Origin: Chitinophaga pendula
GTDB taxonomy: Bacteria > Bacteroidota > Bacteroidia > Chitinophagales > Chitinophagaceae
NCBI RefSeq assembly: GCF_020386615.1
Contig: NZ_CP077769.1
Span: 3,224,001-3,288,000 of the forward strand
Direction of reading: 5' to 3'
DNA: 64,000 nt
In this document: one piece after another, positions 44,001-46,850 of the stretch
Layout: every line of letters starts with the position of its first letter
Position numbering within the stretch: the first letter of the stretch is position 1
The notes under the pieces: model-generated
The model's database searches: none
What the model was told of the DNA's origin: nothing
Seen by the model: only the letters and a program-made list of their open reading frames with translations
Position numbers and translations under genes: made by a program

Positions 44001-45587
44001 ATATTTTACCTCCAGGCCGGTACGCGCTGCTACCAGGCGTTTTACCTGCCGGATCATCGGGTAAAATTTCTCTCTGCTGTTCTTATTTAATATGAATACT
44101 ACGATGGCTTCTGATCCTGTTTGTTCATCGGGTATGCCACAAGCTACTACTTTACCGGTTTCGATGCCGGGTATTTCTTCCAGCAGCTGTTCTATATCGT
44201 GCGGATAGATATTGGCACCATTTACGAATATGATATCTTTTACGCGTCCGACTACAAAAAGACAATTATCCAATAAAAAGCCAGTATCTCCCGTATTTAG
44301 CCACTCATTTACGATGGCATTGGCTGTAGCGGTTTCATTATTGTAATAGCCCTTGGTAACAGCGGCACCTTTGATCCATATGATACCTACGTGGCGGTCC
44401 TGTAACGCGAGGCCATTTTCGTCTGCAATCTTAATACTGACGCCATCAATGGTCTTACCCAGATTGACTACTTCGAGGCGTTCCGGTATCGTATGCGTAG
44501 TTACTTTTTCTGCTGTCAGTAAAGAGCCTACAGACAGTGCATTCCTGTCTACAAAAACGCTTTTAACAGGTACATGTATTCCGGGCCAGGTGACCTGTAA
44601 TGTGGCTTCTGCGAGGCCATATCCTGTGCACATGGACAGCGGATCTAATCCGAATGGTGCCAAGGTCTTCATAAACTGCCTACATAAGGATGCGGATATA
44701 GGTTCGGCACCGTTCAATATACATTTGATATTAGAGAGATCCCATCCTGCGCCTCTCTCTGGTGAAAACTGTCCGAGGAAATATTTATATCCGAAATTCG
44801 GTGAGCAAGTAACTGTTGCGCGATACTCCGCGGTTTTTTGCATCCACAGTACGGGATTGCGTATAAACAGATCCGTAGGCATCAGATATTGGTTACACGT
44901 TGCTCCCAGTGGATACAAATGGAATCCTATTAATCCCATATCATGTGTAAGCGGCATCCAGCTTAAATATGCATCTGCGTTATCAGTATTATGAGCTTTG
45001 ATCGCTGCGAAAATATTGGTTAATAAATTCTCGTGTGTGAGCACCACTCCTTTGGGGTTTCCGGTGGAGCCGGAGGAAAACTGTAAAAATGCGATGGAGT
45101 TACCATCTGCGGGGTGTATAGTACCCTGCTCCTGCCGGTGTTCGCCATCTTCTACAAATAACACGTCGGTCAGGCCATTAGTCCCTGTATTGTTATCATC
45201 TGTTGTTATAGATAATTTTTCATAGTTCGATCGTTTTGTAATCAGATAGGGATGTTTTAGGAAAGCAATCACCTTTGATAGTTTAGAGGCGTTCTCTCCC
45301 TGATAAGTGATGCTGACCGGTACAGGAATAATGCCGCCCAATATGCAGGCCCAGAAAAGCTCCAGGAAGGTTTTATTGTCGTCAAGCTGAAACACCAGTT
45401 CATCCCCTATTTTAATTCCTTTTTGCTGCAGGTAGTATAGCCAATTGAGTGCTTTATGATAAAGTTGGTGGTAGGATAAGAAGGTGGATTTGTCTGAACC
45501 TGTTATGAAGGTGATACCCTGTTCTTTGCTGTCTTTGACCTGTTCAATTAGGGCTATTAATGAATTTATGTCCTGTTTGGCATTCAT
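20064..45587 (-). CDS. Hybrid FAAL-PKS-aminotransferase-NRPS megasynthase, modules 1-5 (8507 aa), iturin/mycosubtilin-like
   Basis: A single uninterrupted 25.5-kb frame. Domain order by residue: FAAL (~1-560), ACP1 (Ser622), KS (~680-1105, Cys856), AT (~1190-1560, Ser1308), ACP2 (Ser1643), long Pro/Ala linker with a short coiled coil (~1690-1835), PLP aminotransferase (~1850-2290, Lys2122), C1-A1-PCP1 (~2310-3345), C2-A2-PCP2-E2 (~3355-4850), C3-A3-PCP3-E3 (~4865-6370), C4-A4-PCP4 (~6390-7430), C5-A5-PCP5 (~7455-8490), and an acidic docking tail. It activates a fatty acid, extends it by one acid extender, transaminates the beta-keto group to a beta-amino acyl chain, and adds five residues. 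The layout equals MycA plus MycB of mycosubtilin synthetase fused. The start ATG at 45587 precedes a convincing FAAL N-terminus. Epimerases sit in modules 2 and 3. The gene ends 12 bp before the second synthetase. Confidence 0.94.
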   Translation of the reverse strand: MNAKQDINSLIALIEQVKDSKEQGITFITGSDKSTFLSYHQLYHKALNWLYYLQQKGIKIGDELVFQLDDNKTFLELFWACILGGIIPVPVSITYQGENASKLSKVIAFLKHPYLITKRSNYEKLSITTDDNNTGTNGLTDVLFVEDGEHRQEQGTIHPADGNSIAFLQFSSGSTGNPKGVVLTHENLLTNIFAAIKAHNTDNADAYLSWMPLTHDMGLIGFHLYPLGATCNQYLMPTDLFIRNPVLWMQKTAEYRATVTCSPNFGYKYFLGQFSPERGAGWDLSNIKCILNGAEPISASLCRQFMKTLAPFGLDPLSMCTGYGLAEATLQVTWPGIHVPVKSVFVDRNALSVGSLLTAEKVTTHTIPERLEVVNLGKTIDGVSIKIADENGLALQDRHVGIIWIKGAAVTKGYYNNETATANAIVNEWLNTGDTGFLLDNCLFVVGRVKDIIFVNGANIYPHDIEQLLEEIPGIETGKVVACGIPDEQTGSEAIVVFILNKNSREKFYPMIRQVKRLVAARTGLEVKYVLPVRKITKTTSGKVKRYAFAEDFQNGIYTETIKELEALETRSNEKPALSPSATPLAVNRLIIWLSEWLKTKMRVTDEELEEQSTFASYGMTSILAVNLAADLEAHLQIPVDKTVIYNYPQVNSLASYLAQQQQETRNNDRPEQVSQVYKKDTRIAVIGMGCRLPGGANSPAAYWELLTKGTDAVVDTPPTRWNAQEHYHKDPETLGKMYTTQGGFMEEVAHFDPAFFGISRQEATGIDPQQRLLLEVCWEALENAGIAPSTLRGSNNGVFIGMCTDDYQQLILKDADITYFKDAFSTLGTERNIAAGRIAYFLDFHGPVMQLDTACSSSLVAIHQACLSLLQGETPLALAGGVNLMLTPDTTIKLCRIRSLSPTGKVKAFDNNADGYIRGEGCGIVVLKRYEDALAAGDDILAVIKGSAINHDGLSNGITAPNGIAQQQVIERALSVADVAAATIEYVETHGTGTKLGDPIEVQALDAVYSKDRRIDTPLILGAVKTNIGHLEAAAGVAGFIKAVLCLQHQYIPSNLNYQEGNHLIPWDRLKTKVSDKGREWPSATGIRRAGVSSFGLSGTNAHVILEAMAGAADPTSPAAPAWPSYPVLLHAKNVAALSDMAAAYDKWLEGNKADIATIAYNTIYTRDHQPYRLALAARNTADAQSQLKAFLAAEETHQILSGTILRNAIAPVWLFTGGGSQYHGMGKELYEHLPAFRQVIDHCNQYLITQWEYSLLDLLYNWEENASNRTLQQMTYFQPAIYAISCGLIAVWRSWGIEPSMVAGHSVGEYAAAYAAGVFSLDDGLRLVAARARLMQSIKEPGAMATIFAAEQQVTEIIAPYGRSLAVAAVNGPELTVISGKSEAVNAVLESLEPLGISGRTLLIAQASHSPLMEPILDEFLDIARTVKYHLPQLPLVSNITGQFAKEEITQPEYWCQHIVLPVLFSRSMVTIKESGAQILMELGPQPNLLSMVQLTAAYEEDNLLASMKMGHSSWDTMMQRLLSLHIKGVPIKWEQFVGKDRPVRISLPTYPFQRQRYWIEASAPVVNSASPSLSSALSSPTVEHTKVMNKALTAGTPAFANPNHRNEVLSYLTATFGNLLKTPPAEINIYTRFLELGADSLILSSAIRRIEKKYDVNFSIRQLFEELNTLDLMATYIADRIPVEIPALPVTETVAPVTQPAIAEISTAPEVTPLPPSTHPVAIAGHTDLLQKQLELMSSQLEVQKEIMSQQLRLLSAQAPAPVPATGTPLNTPQQPLAGTVNENKGLKADPLLAGKAATAVVNSLSNGNAHPKLSATPKPRASIFPKMETKPGAANLSDKQQNYLDTFIERYINKTKASKALTQQYRSVLADNRTSAGFRFSTKEILYPIVATAAYGSKIRDIDGNEYVDLAMGFGVNLLGHQPAVISNSLASQLQQGYPLGPQTPMAGKVATLVAALTGMERVSFHNSGTEAVMTATRLARTVTGKSKIAVFAGSYHGHFDGTLAAPVDIETSPESVPMAPGVMDSMVSDVLVFDYTNPNVVDQVRRHAHELAALLVEPVQSRKPGYQPAQLLAALRKMTAEEGIVLIFDEMITGFRIHPGGAQAHFGVTADLATYGKIAGGGLPIGIIGGRKQFMNALDGGYWEYGDQSFPEADTTFFAGTFCKHPLSMAATLALLEELQRRGPALQEKLNLRTSRLVNDINAFFKKNAVPMEVNNFGSLFYFNINSNMDLFFYHLVEKGVYVWEGRTCFLSDAHTDEDIDFIARAVKDSIRELQEGGFLPKPPHAPVADGRQAALLNSTLPEVEAFIRPRKIPLSYNQERMWFIDQLEGSIQYHVPVVFKLTGSLQVPALQQSLQQIVNRHETLRTVIAREGDALYQVIGEKDRWTLEQLNVAEEDDIDTVITALINKPFDLTADHMLRAHLLQLHSKEQWLLITMHHIVCDDISALVFFNELPDLYTAYSRGEEHNLSPLSIQYADYAVWQRKYVAGHFLDTQLSYWKDHLNGVLPLEIPADYARPAVRTVNGHVATFHLGNTLVQELKKLSRQQGVTLYMTLLAAFKVLLYRYSGQEDICVGTPVAGRAKEEMEALIGFFVNTLALRTQLSPVQNFTELLQVVRQEVLTAFEHAEVPFEKVVAAVVKERDLSRNPLFQVLFSLEDAPEASHLKLDGIILELQPFKQTTTQFDLAFALSVDEKGLNGKIEYSTDLFDITTIGRMAVHYEQLLHAIIQHPDHRIRTLQITDSEEYNRIATFSVASGNVVKDSSDTLVSLFKKQVARTPDQPALELQGQQLSYRQLDQRSDSVATLLIKAGLNGNDPVPIIMSRSREMVIAILGILKAGGAYVPIDPKYPAGRIKYILDDISAGITLADRAAAEMLQSLTENILVIDERSMGIEQVSKPLDLPVATDMAYIIYTSGSTGRPKGVMVEHHAVVNLIHAQHRQFNITEEERILQFSNYTFDASVEQLFLALLNGATLVLLPEEILQDNRQFEQFINEARITHLHATPGFLEHIHPMYGTALKRVIAGGDLCKRELAIRWKGVADFYNEYGPTETTVTAIEFLSAATVPLLDGALPIGRPLADVSAYILDDEGNQSPVGISGELYLGGDQVARGYWKQPQLTAERFITDKFSQSANARLYKTGDIARWLPDGNIVYLGRKDDQVKIRGYRIELGEIASVLEEMNTVQEAIVLAKTDSTGDKQLVAYLVTNKGFEKDAAISWLAAKLPEYMLPRVFVQLEQIPLTANGKIDKTQLLSLDISKLRMTEYTPPRNELEKALVAIWTTLLETERIGIHNNFFESGGHSLLAMRMRALLQDQLQIDVPVRTLFTYPTIAGLADYLADSSAHFSLPPIPPATRPERIPLSYNQERLWFIDQVDGSLAYHMPAAVSLEGALDITALENAFRTIITRHEVLRTVFKTEAGAPCQHILSAENWQLHRLDISAFTQDTVAIQQQIDQLASQPFDLSNDYTLRAHLLQQTTDKYLLVLTLHHIAADGWSTPILFRELQALYQEYTTAQPANLPAPPIQYADYAIWQHQHINGEWMEHGLAFWTKNLTGTEILQLPIDYPRPDVQSLRGSTHRFLLNNSLYGALKALSVQEGTTLFVTLLTAFKTLLHRYTGQEDIIVGTPVAGRSQEELNNVIGFFANTVALRSDLRQDPSFLNLLQQVKENTLSALEYQDIPFKKVVDAVSIDRDPAYSPLFQVMFTLQHAADLPEGTSLGSVKVIPRRVTQETSNFDITLLITEADDVLSCTIEYSTALFHPDTIRRMQSHWELLLQGITQSPGARISTYPIVGKAEMAVLHRQHLSSIPIPADDQTLATLFEAQVLRTGAAVAAVYGDHSITYAALNTAADDLAHYLQTSGIGVGSLVPVCMERSIGLLTGILAIVKTGAAYVPIDPEYPAERIRYMLETCKAPLLITHSNHQKLFSNIAASELLLIDRFESNVTKQPIVAVKRAITDLAYVIFTSGSTGLPKGVMVPHKGVINLVNWHQQAFSVDTASKATVVAGEGFDAMGWEIWPYLLAGATLYFIPDQLRLSMSHLAATIANMGITHSFLPTALVHEFIGSMQGRTAALKYLLTGGDKLSATAVNGLDYKVVNNYGPTENSVVATSYVLTDRDARHAPPIGTPINNVQVYVLNNAQQYCPAGVAGELYIGGIQLADGYLEQPALTAAAFIPDKFTGHPGAKLYRTGDIVKWNTQGQLEYVGRKDTQVKIRGYRIELGEITSVLLQYQPVKQAIVIDRTDNRNVKRLAAYIVTEETLDIAAVTTFLRSRLPDYMLPAWFISLDELPLTANGKIDVAALPNPGPLKDNTKQFVPPANETEQMLVNIWQELLGLEQIGVYDNFFELGGDSIITIQVVSRAKRAGYDLHPRDLFIRQHIKGLASLLDTRGSESNRGEQGLLTGVSGLLPIQQWYLGQLTDTPRHFNQSVVLNLDKRVPAGIVENAISTLVSRHDALRFSYKPTETGWQQTYGNDNHGWELVDLSHIAPALLGDAIVKHGNYYQRQVDISDGSMMIAVMINTPAAEKYNRLMLIIHHLAVDGVSWRILLEELNIILNNTGQENNGLLDKGYSYRQWHNALTNYSQLQRLKDQLPYWQQLVLTYQPLTTDKTSPATLTYADYGTIEAILDAQLTTDLLLHTSKAYRTDVNDLLLTALSLALSTWSGREKVYIGLEGHGREEIGVDVDSSRTVGWFTTLYPVALTMDANQTPGNQIKSVKEQLRKVADKGIGFGVLKHLLHSPSLQGQDPWDVVFNYLGQSDHILGQGELLSLAPETAGEDVDPLHSTTTRLALDSVVTRGQLMLTWRYSKHHYDQTTINNIANAFTHWLNILVDHCRSVKYNAPTPADFDLGAYMTYDELDAFLDEIDNGTPRRTQVSAVYRLSALQEGMLFHSLYDSESGTYVEQFNARLEKLDVPVFEESWRLLLQRHTILRTGFSYDRFSIPVQYVYREIPLLMHVHDLRQQPATACEAFKQKDRREPFNLNSAPLMRFNLLQTGDTTYECLWTFHHLLIDGWSIPVLIEELLSIYEALIHGKLPAAIEEDKYEDYIRYQQQQDKEKETSYWRTYMQGIEGGTLLPFIDATANRNTGEGIYEDLQLPLTLAESEIILQYSQQHHITLNTLMQGVWAYLLYRYTGKTHACYGVTVAGRPADLPQVEQRVGLYINTLPLHGHIQRTDKITAWLLQLQDEQLKSREYQYAALNEIKKWTAISGDLFDTLLVFENYPVSKVITAQPWALEIVAPALQEHTNYPLQVTVEQAQHIHVSFRYNQDLLKHHYVQAISGHFRNTLLQVANGADTWGDIDMLTPEENTQLLQHFNDVTTPYPADQTLVQLFEQQVQLRPDAIAISFGDTSLTYLAVDQQADRLAAWLRSQGVGKDVLVPLCIERSPEMIIAILGIVKAGGAYVPIDVTYPAERIAYLIEDTAAKVIVSSRKSRHCIPHDPQLQIITLEDEILLTTATGIKVPVPAPDDLAYVIFTSGSTGKPKGVMVEHKGMLNHLFAKINDLQLDHTSVIAYTASYTFDISVWQMFAALLCGGRTVIYTTDDILRPVALTASVDAEGVTILELVPSYLASLLHEEQTAVMQQLKYLLVTGEAVSQPLLAQWFGHPHYRHIPVVNAYGPTEASDDICHHIMYQAPDTQLVPLGKPIQNMRIYILDEAGALCPLGVAGEICVAGVGVSRGYLNRPELTAEKFIKDPFSNDQHSRLYRTGDLGTWLPDGTVAYFGRIDEQVKVRGYRIELGEIESILLQHEAVRETVVVAKADENGNKRLIAYVVAADTLDTVAVMTYLKGKMPEYMIPSWLIQLEKLPLTTNGKVDKKALPVPDMKNLADSYVAPRNDIERTLCRIWEELLHVSPVGISDNFFELGGDSIITIQLVSRAKRAGYNLHPRDIFRHQQISSLSSLLLTGNKAIITTEQGLLEGDSRLLPVQQHFFETVGVNADHYIQDVLLNVQKEITAEQLSTAIHELLRFHDALRFKYTFAADNWHQEYGQYTGSVEVVNLGTATPANYREQLLHQVHKYQLSLDITAGIVCRFVLFRTPAAEQYNRLLIVVHHLAVDGVSWRILTEDLNNLLKGQETLATQLKGTSYRQWRTALEQYGQRKSTWAQLPFWKKVTSAYQPLRTDNRYDMPVTTSDIILHETTIAETYTTRLLYDAGKAYNTGVEELLLTALALTLSAWNSRAVVNLGLEAHGREDIAPDVDSSRTIGWFTSLYPVMLTVKQDLTAADAIKSVKEQLGKITDKGIGYGVLKYINQEETLQGHQPWDVTFNYLGQIDNMLQQDTILSLAEETTGMSSEARINVPDKLMIDASVSNGKLIIQWRYSKHHFSVAGITDLSEHFNNHLIQLLDHCASQQQPVPTPMDFRLGDVISYEDLDKFLDTPFNGAPRRNQVNGLFRLSNLQEGMLFHTLYNPDSITYREQLSAELSLLDTGIFIRSWELLLDRFSILRSGFYVEDFSILVQCEYKKVPLPVTILDYSAMEEQQQQEAVRAYEQMDLQRGFDLENPPLMRISLIKTATAKYRLLWTYHHILLDGWSMPVLMEDLLDTYEALAAGKQVEVGPVDRYGDYIHYLGNLDGEATKTYWQQYLSTLTAPTLLPFIGNAIDRTRAAGKQEVATLTLDNQLTTAVNSFAQKAHITQNTLMQGIWTILLSKYSGRQDVTFGVTVSGRPEDMPGVEQRVGLYINTLPLHQYLDEQQHINDWLLQLQEAQLQSREHQYTALKDIQGWIGITGDLFDTLMVYENYPVNEVFNARHWQVKINDLRFHEQTNYPLSIIIAAADKIDIGFHYNSDLLQAYYVEQMLAHFKEILTQIISGTARQLRDIQVLTTAQQHQLLHTFNNTDAAYPEQETILSLFERQVKACQDNIALTFEDRTITYAELNRQASSLGSYLISKGVQPEQLIPICVDRSPEMIIGILGILKAGAAYVPIDPAYPEDRIAFILNDLAANILLTTQAYKTSFDQWFPAVEKILLDDHWQQIQAADPSITANILPHHLAYIIYTSGSTGQPKGVMIEHRNIVRLFETDRPLYDFNEKDVWSLFHSFCFDFSVWEMYGALFYGGKVVIVPGNITRDTAAFSELLHREGVTVLNQTPTAFYVLQDALIANTRSLQVRYVIFGGEALDPAKLKPWSQLYPHCRLVNMYGITETTVHVTYQELGDDQLNSRSLIGKPIPTLRVHILDNNGQLVPVGVAGEMYIAGAGLARGYLNRPELTALRFVPAIYGTDHTARWYRSGDLGRWLPDGTIEYLGRIDDQVKIRGYRIELGEIESKLAQCPSISQAVVLAKTDGAGNKQLVAYVVPKATFDKITVQSWLLERLPEYMVPALWIALESIPLTVNGKVDKKALPELDAQILATKAYVAPATPAEHTLVHIWQELLGIANIGVHDNFFELGGHSLLATRVVAAIRRELETDIAIRDLFTYNTVATLAARITEQERTVALPPVTSRAENAPAPLSFSQERLWFIDQLEGTVQYHIPIVARLKGKLDKKVLSRALQQLLQRHEALRTVIVTQGDTLLQQVKDNAGWEVQLINVPEYKKDEAALRQYIQNLISQPFDLQTDFLFRAHLIASGRSEHILVLTMHHIVSDGWSIGILVEELAALYNGLLNGQTDILPALSVQYADYAAWQRRHLGSVIDQQLSYWRQQLAGVTALQLPLDFPRPAIQSIRGAMLTTQLDHTLTARLKQLADKEGVSLYMTLLAAFKVLLYRYSGQEDVAVGSPISGRTRHEVEHLVGFFVNTITLRSHLKQEMTFTSLLQQMKETTLQAYEHQDVPFERIVEAVVKERDTSRNPLFQVAFALHNTPEIPALQLGDVQLTSYDAEHNTAKFDLTFSMVESDKGLDLDIEYCIDLFREDTIRRMAAHFYQLLLSITAAPATTIAQLNILGKEEQQLLAATFNNTAVDYPRDKNIVDLFSEQVQASPDAVAVIFEGSSLTYGELDKRADQLAHYLVQKGVTPETLIPVCLERSLELMVAILGILKAGAAYVPVDPDYPLSRIRYMLDDTAANIIITADNYRQQLTDIGSTVEWIYLDRLAATLEQWETKQPLPAADPGHLAYIMYTSGSTGQPKGVMVTHRNVTSLVKQPNYTTLTASDTILSAGSLSFDATTYEYWGMLLNGGKLLMMAEDTLLDTALLKKVLHEKEVTRMFFTTGWFNQLVETDITVFEKLSAVLTGGEKMSEKHVAVFRHTYPHIEISNIYGPTENTTFSLSYNINARGHKESTPIGIPLNNRQAYVLDALQQLVPVGIPGEIYVSGEGIARGYLNRAALTAEKFLPNPFVNTPDARMYRTGDLGRWLPDGSIEYLGRVDDQIKIRGFRIELGEIESTVEKSDMVTRAFVIVRKNKSDQPELIAYVLPAEHFDKGALLAFLRSNLPQYMVPALLVPVSYFPLNANGKIDKSALPEVKEDDLVQQQYIAPSTPAEKTLTAIWQELLGVSSIGIMDNFFELGGHSLLVTRVIAAIRNAFGIEVPVRIIFQLATIETLARYIEVSQEELSPVDEDSQTFRI
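20100..23240 (-). other. NRPS module 5 (C, A, PCP), Ile/Val-type code
   Basis: Pocket residues read D-A-Y-F-L-G-I-T-F, closest to published Ile (DAFFYGITFK) and Val (DAYWWGGTFK) codes, so a branched aliphatic residue is expected. The C domain is of LCL type (LSFSQERLWFIDQ, HHIVSDG) after a non-epimerising module. The PCP is followed by about 25 residues ending in an acidic tail that should dock to the second synthetase. Confidence 0.68.
23280..26440 (-). other. NRPS module 4 (DCL-C, A, PCP), Thr code
   Basis: Pocket residues read D-F-W-N-I-G-M-V-H, the canonical Thr code. The C domain begins FRLSNLQEGMLFHTL and has HHILLDG, the form expected after an epimerase. There is no E domain, so L-Thr is expected. 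Its side-chain hydroxyl is an alternative cyclisation site. Confidence 0.82.
26470..31010 (-). other. NRPS module 3 (DCL-C, A, PCP, E), Dab-type code
   Basis: Pocket residues read D-I-W-E-L-T-A-D-D, which I recall as the 2,4-diaminobutyrate code of pyoverdine-type synthetases. The E domain keeps HHLAVDG, though its second motif is EAHGRE rather than EGHGRE. D-Dab is the prediction. No gene for Dab synthesis is in the window. Confidence 0.65.
31020..35530 (-). other. NRPS module 2 (LCL-C, A, PCP, E), Leu code
   Basis: Pocket residues read D-A-W-F-L-G-N-V-V, an established Leu code. The PCP is GGDSI, and the E domain has HHLAVDGVSWRIL and EGHGRE intact, so D-Leu is expected at position 2. Confidence 0.8.
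35550..38665 (-). other. NRPS module 1 (C, A, PCP), unassigned code
   Basis: The condensation domain that joins the beta-amino acyl chain to residue 1 carries HHIVCDD (His2443-His2444) instead of HHxxxDG. The A-domain pocket reads D-A-E-H-I-G-E-V-T, which I cannot match to a known substrate; Glu at position 239 is frequent in codes for basic residues. There is no epimerase, so an L residue is expected. Confidence 0.7.
38718..40040 (-). other. Embedded PLP aminotransferase (GSA-type AMT) domain
   Basis: A class III/GSA-type aminotransferase (SFHNSGTEAVMTATRLART, FAGSYHGHFDGTLA, LIFDEMITGFRIHPGGAQ, Lys2122 in TYGKIAGGGLPIG). Located between the PKS ACP and the first condensation domain, it should convert the ACP-bound beta-keto acyl chain to a beta-amino acyl chain, as in MycA. 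Confidence 0.88.
40548..43565 (-). other. PKS extension module KS-AT-ACP
   Basis: KS with DTACSSSL (Cys856), HGTGTKLGDP and NIGHLEAAAG, all catalytic residues intact. The cis AT has GHSVGE (Ser1308), an arginine in ARARLMQ suited to a carboxylated extender, and QASH (His1411) where malonyl ATs usually have HAFH. The ACP has LGADSL (Ser1643). There is no KR, DH or ER, so the beta-keto group is left for the aminotransferase. Confidence 0.88.
43608..45587 (-). other. Fatty acyl-AMP ligase (FAAL) and loading ACP
   Basis: The ligase has FLQFSSGSTGNPKG (A3) and SWMPLTHDMGLIG, both typical of FAALs that pass an acyl-AMP to an ACP rather than to CoA. The C-terminal KITKTTSGKVKR holds the catalytic lysine. 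The following ACP carries GMTSI (Ser622), with Thr in place of the usual Asp before the phosphopantetheine Ser. Chain length cannot be read from sequence. Confidence 0.88.
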
Positions 45588-46369
45588 GGTGACAGTATGT
45601 ATAGTTATGGGAATAGAGATCTACCAGTAGGAAGCGTACCTACTGTGGCCATGAGGTAGCTATCCTCATGGTATGAAAAGGGCGTATTATCACCAGGGAT
45701 TTACCTGATGATAAAATTTCCGTCAATATGTATTACACGGCTGCTAAATGGGTCTTCAATAAGTTAACATAAACAATACATTAGCATGGTAAGTCCGCAT
45801 ATTACTAGTTCAAGATGGTTTTTAAATCAATCATATTTAGCAAGGTGAAATGTTAAAACAATGAGCAGAAGGTCGTTTTCATAAGTTCAATAGGGGTAAA
45901 CGTGACAAGTTCAGCTTTATGACTGTTGTCGGTCACATTTGTGACAGGTTTCCAACGTTGGCTAATTTCAAATATTTAGGCAGATGTAACAATAGCTCTT
46001 TTCTGCAATGGTTTCCTCAATTTTTTTGTATACAGCTGCTGTGATCATGGCGGTGCTTCTAACAGTTTTCTATTAGAACAGTTCATTGTGACTAAATTAT
46101 TGTCAACCTAGCGTAAGATCTGATATTTTCGTTGCTGATACTTAACGATAGTTGGTGGTGGAAGACCAACGGGTTAAATGTAATAGCAGTGTTTCCGTAA
46201 TTGTTTTACAACGGGTTAATATGCACAAGATTGATTGCAAGTTGTAAAACCGGCATGAAGATAGTAAAAAATGAATTCAGGCAAAAAAAAATATCCCGTC
46301 ATTCATGTCGCTGTTGCCATCATATTGCAGTCTTGCTATTTAAATGACCAGGCTGCTGCTTTATCGCGA
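45588..46369 (-). promoter_or_regulatory. Long non-coding leader upstream of the lipopeptide operon, with three hairpins
   Basis: This 782-bp gap holds no convincing gene. Three stem-loops lie 39-126 bp upstream of the synthetase ATG: AGTAGG/CCTACT (45626-45644, 7-nt loop), CCATGAGG/CCTCATGG (45649-45671, 7-nt loop) and a 10-bp stem at 45688-45713 (6-nt loop). One pair of the third stem is a G-U wobble only in the minus-strand RNA, the sense of the operon mRNA. No T-run follows any of them, so they are not ordinary terminators. No clear TAnnTTTG promoter was found; the rest is AT-rich. Confidence 0.5.
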
Positions 46370-46792
46370 TCAGACGCCCCATGCAGTTATCATGAGTTCT
46401 CTTTCTCCGCCGGCATCTCTGTGTTCGCAAAGATAGACTCCCTGCCAGGTACCGAGTGCCAGTTTTCCTTTTCGTATTGGTATCAATACTGAAGATCCCA
46501 GCACTGCACTTTTGAGATGAGCGGGCATGTCATCCGATCCTTCATAGTCATGCTGGTAATCCGGATCATTTTCCGGTATCATTTTATTAAAGAACATTTC
46601 GAAGTCGGCTCTTACTGTTGGATCTGCATTCTCATTAATGGTGAGGGATGCGCTGGTATGCCTGATGAAGACCTGGCACATGCCTATTTCCAACTGTTGC
46701 AACTGGGGTATGGCGTGTATAATCTCGCTTGTTATCAGGTGGAAACCACGTTTTCTTTGTCGTAACCTTATTGCCTGTTGATATATATTCAT
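46370..46792 (-). CDS. YjbQ-family protein (UPF0047)
   Basis: From the ATG at 46792 the protein is 140 aa, the usual family length. Longer upstream starts would run through a 23-bp palindrome and add unconserved residues. The family signature is visible: CQVFIRHTSASLTINENADPTVRADFE, and a C-terminal GTWQGVYLCEHRD. YjbQ-family proteins are small trimeric enzymes; some have been reported to have thiamine-phosphate synthase side activity, and their main role is unclear. It is in the same orientation as the lipopeptide operon but 782 bp away, and no link is evident. Confidence 0.85.
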   Translation of the reverse strand: MNIYQQAIRLRQRKRGFHLITSEIIHAIPQLQQLEIGMCQVFIRHTSASLTINENADPTVRADFEMFFNKMIPENDPDYQHDYEGSDDMPAHLKSAVLGSSVLIPIRKGKLALGTWQGVYLCEHRDAGGERELMITAWGV

Positions 46793-46850
46793 ATGCATTG
46801 CCTTTATGCGGCAAAAATATAAAAGATACGTTTGGTATTCGTATCCGGGC

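Noticed and set aside
45688..45713. Third leader hairpin as a rho-independent terminator of the YjbQ transcript
   Set aside because: No T-run follows it on the minus strand, and it lies almost 700 bp past the YjbQ stop.
46271..46492. 73-codon plus-strand frame in the gap right of the lipopeptide operon
   Set aside because: Its second half is antisense to the conserved C-terminus of the YjbQ gene and the first half has no known features; not supportable as a gene.
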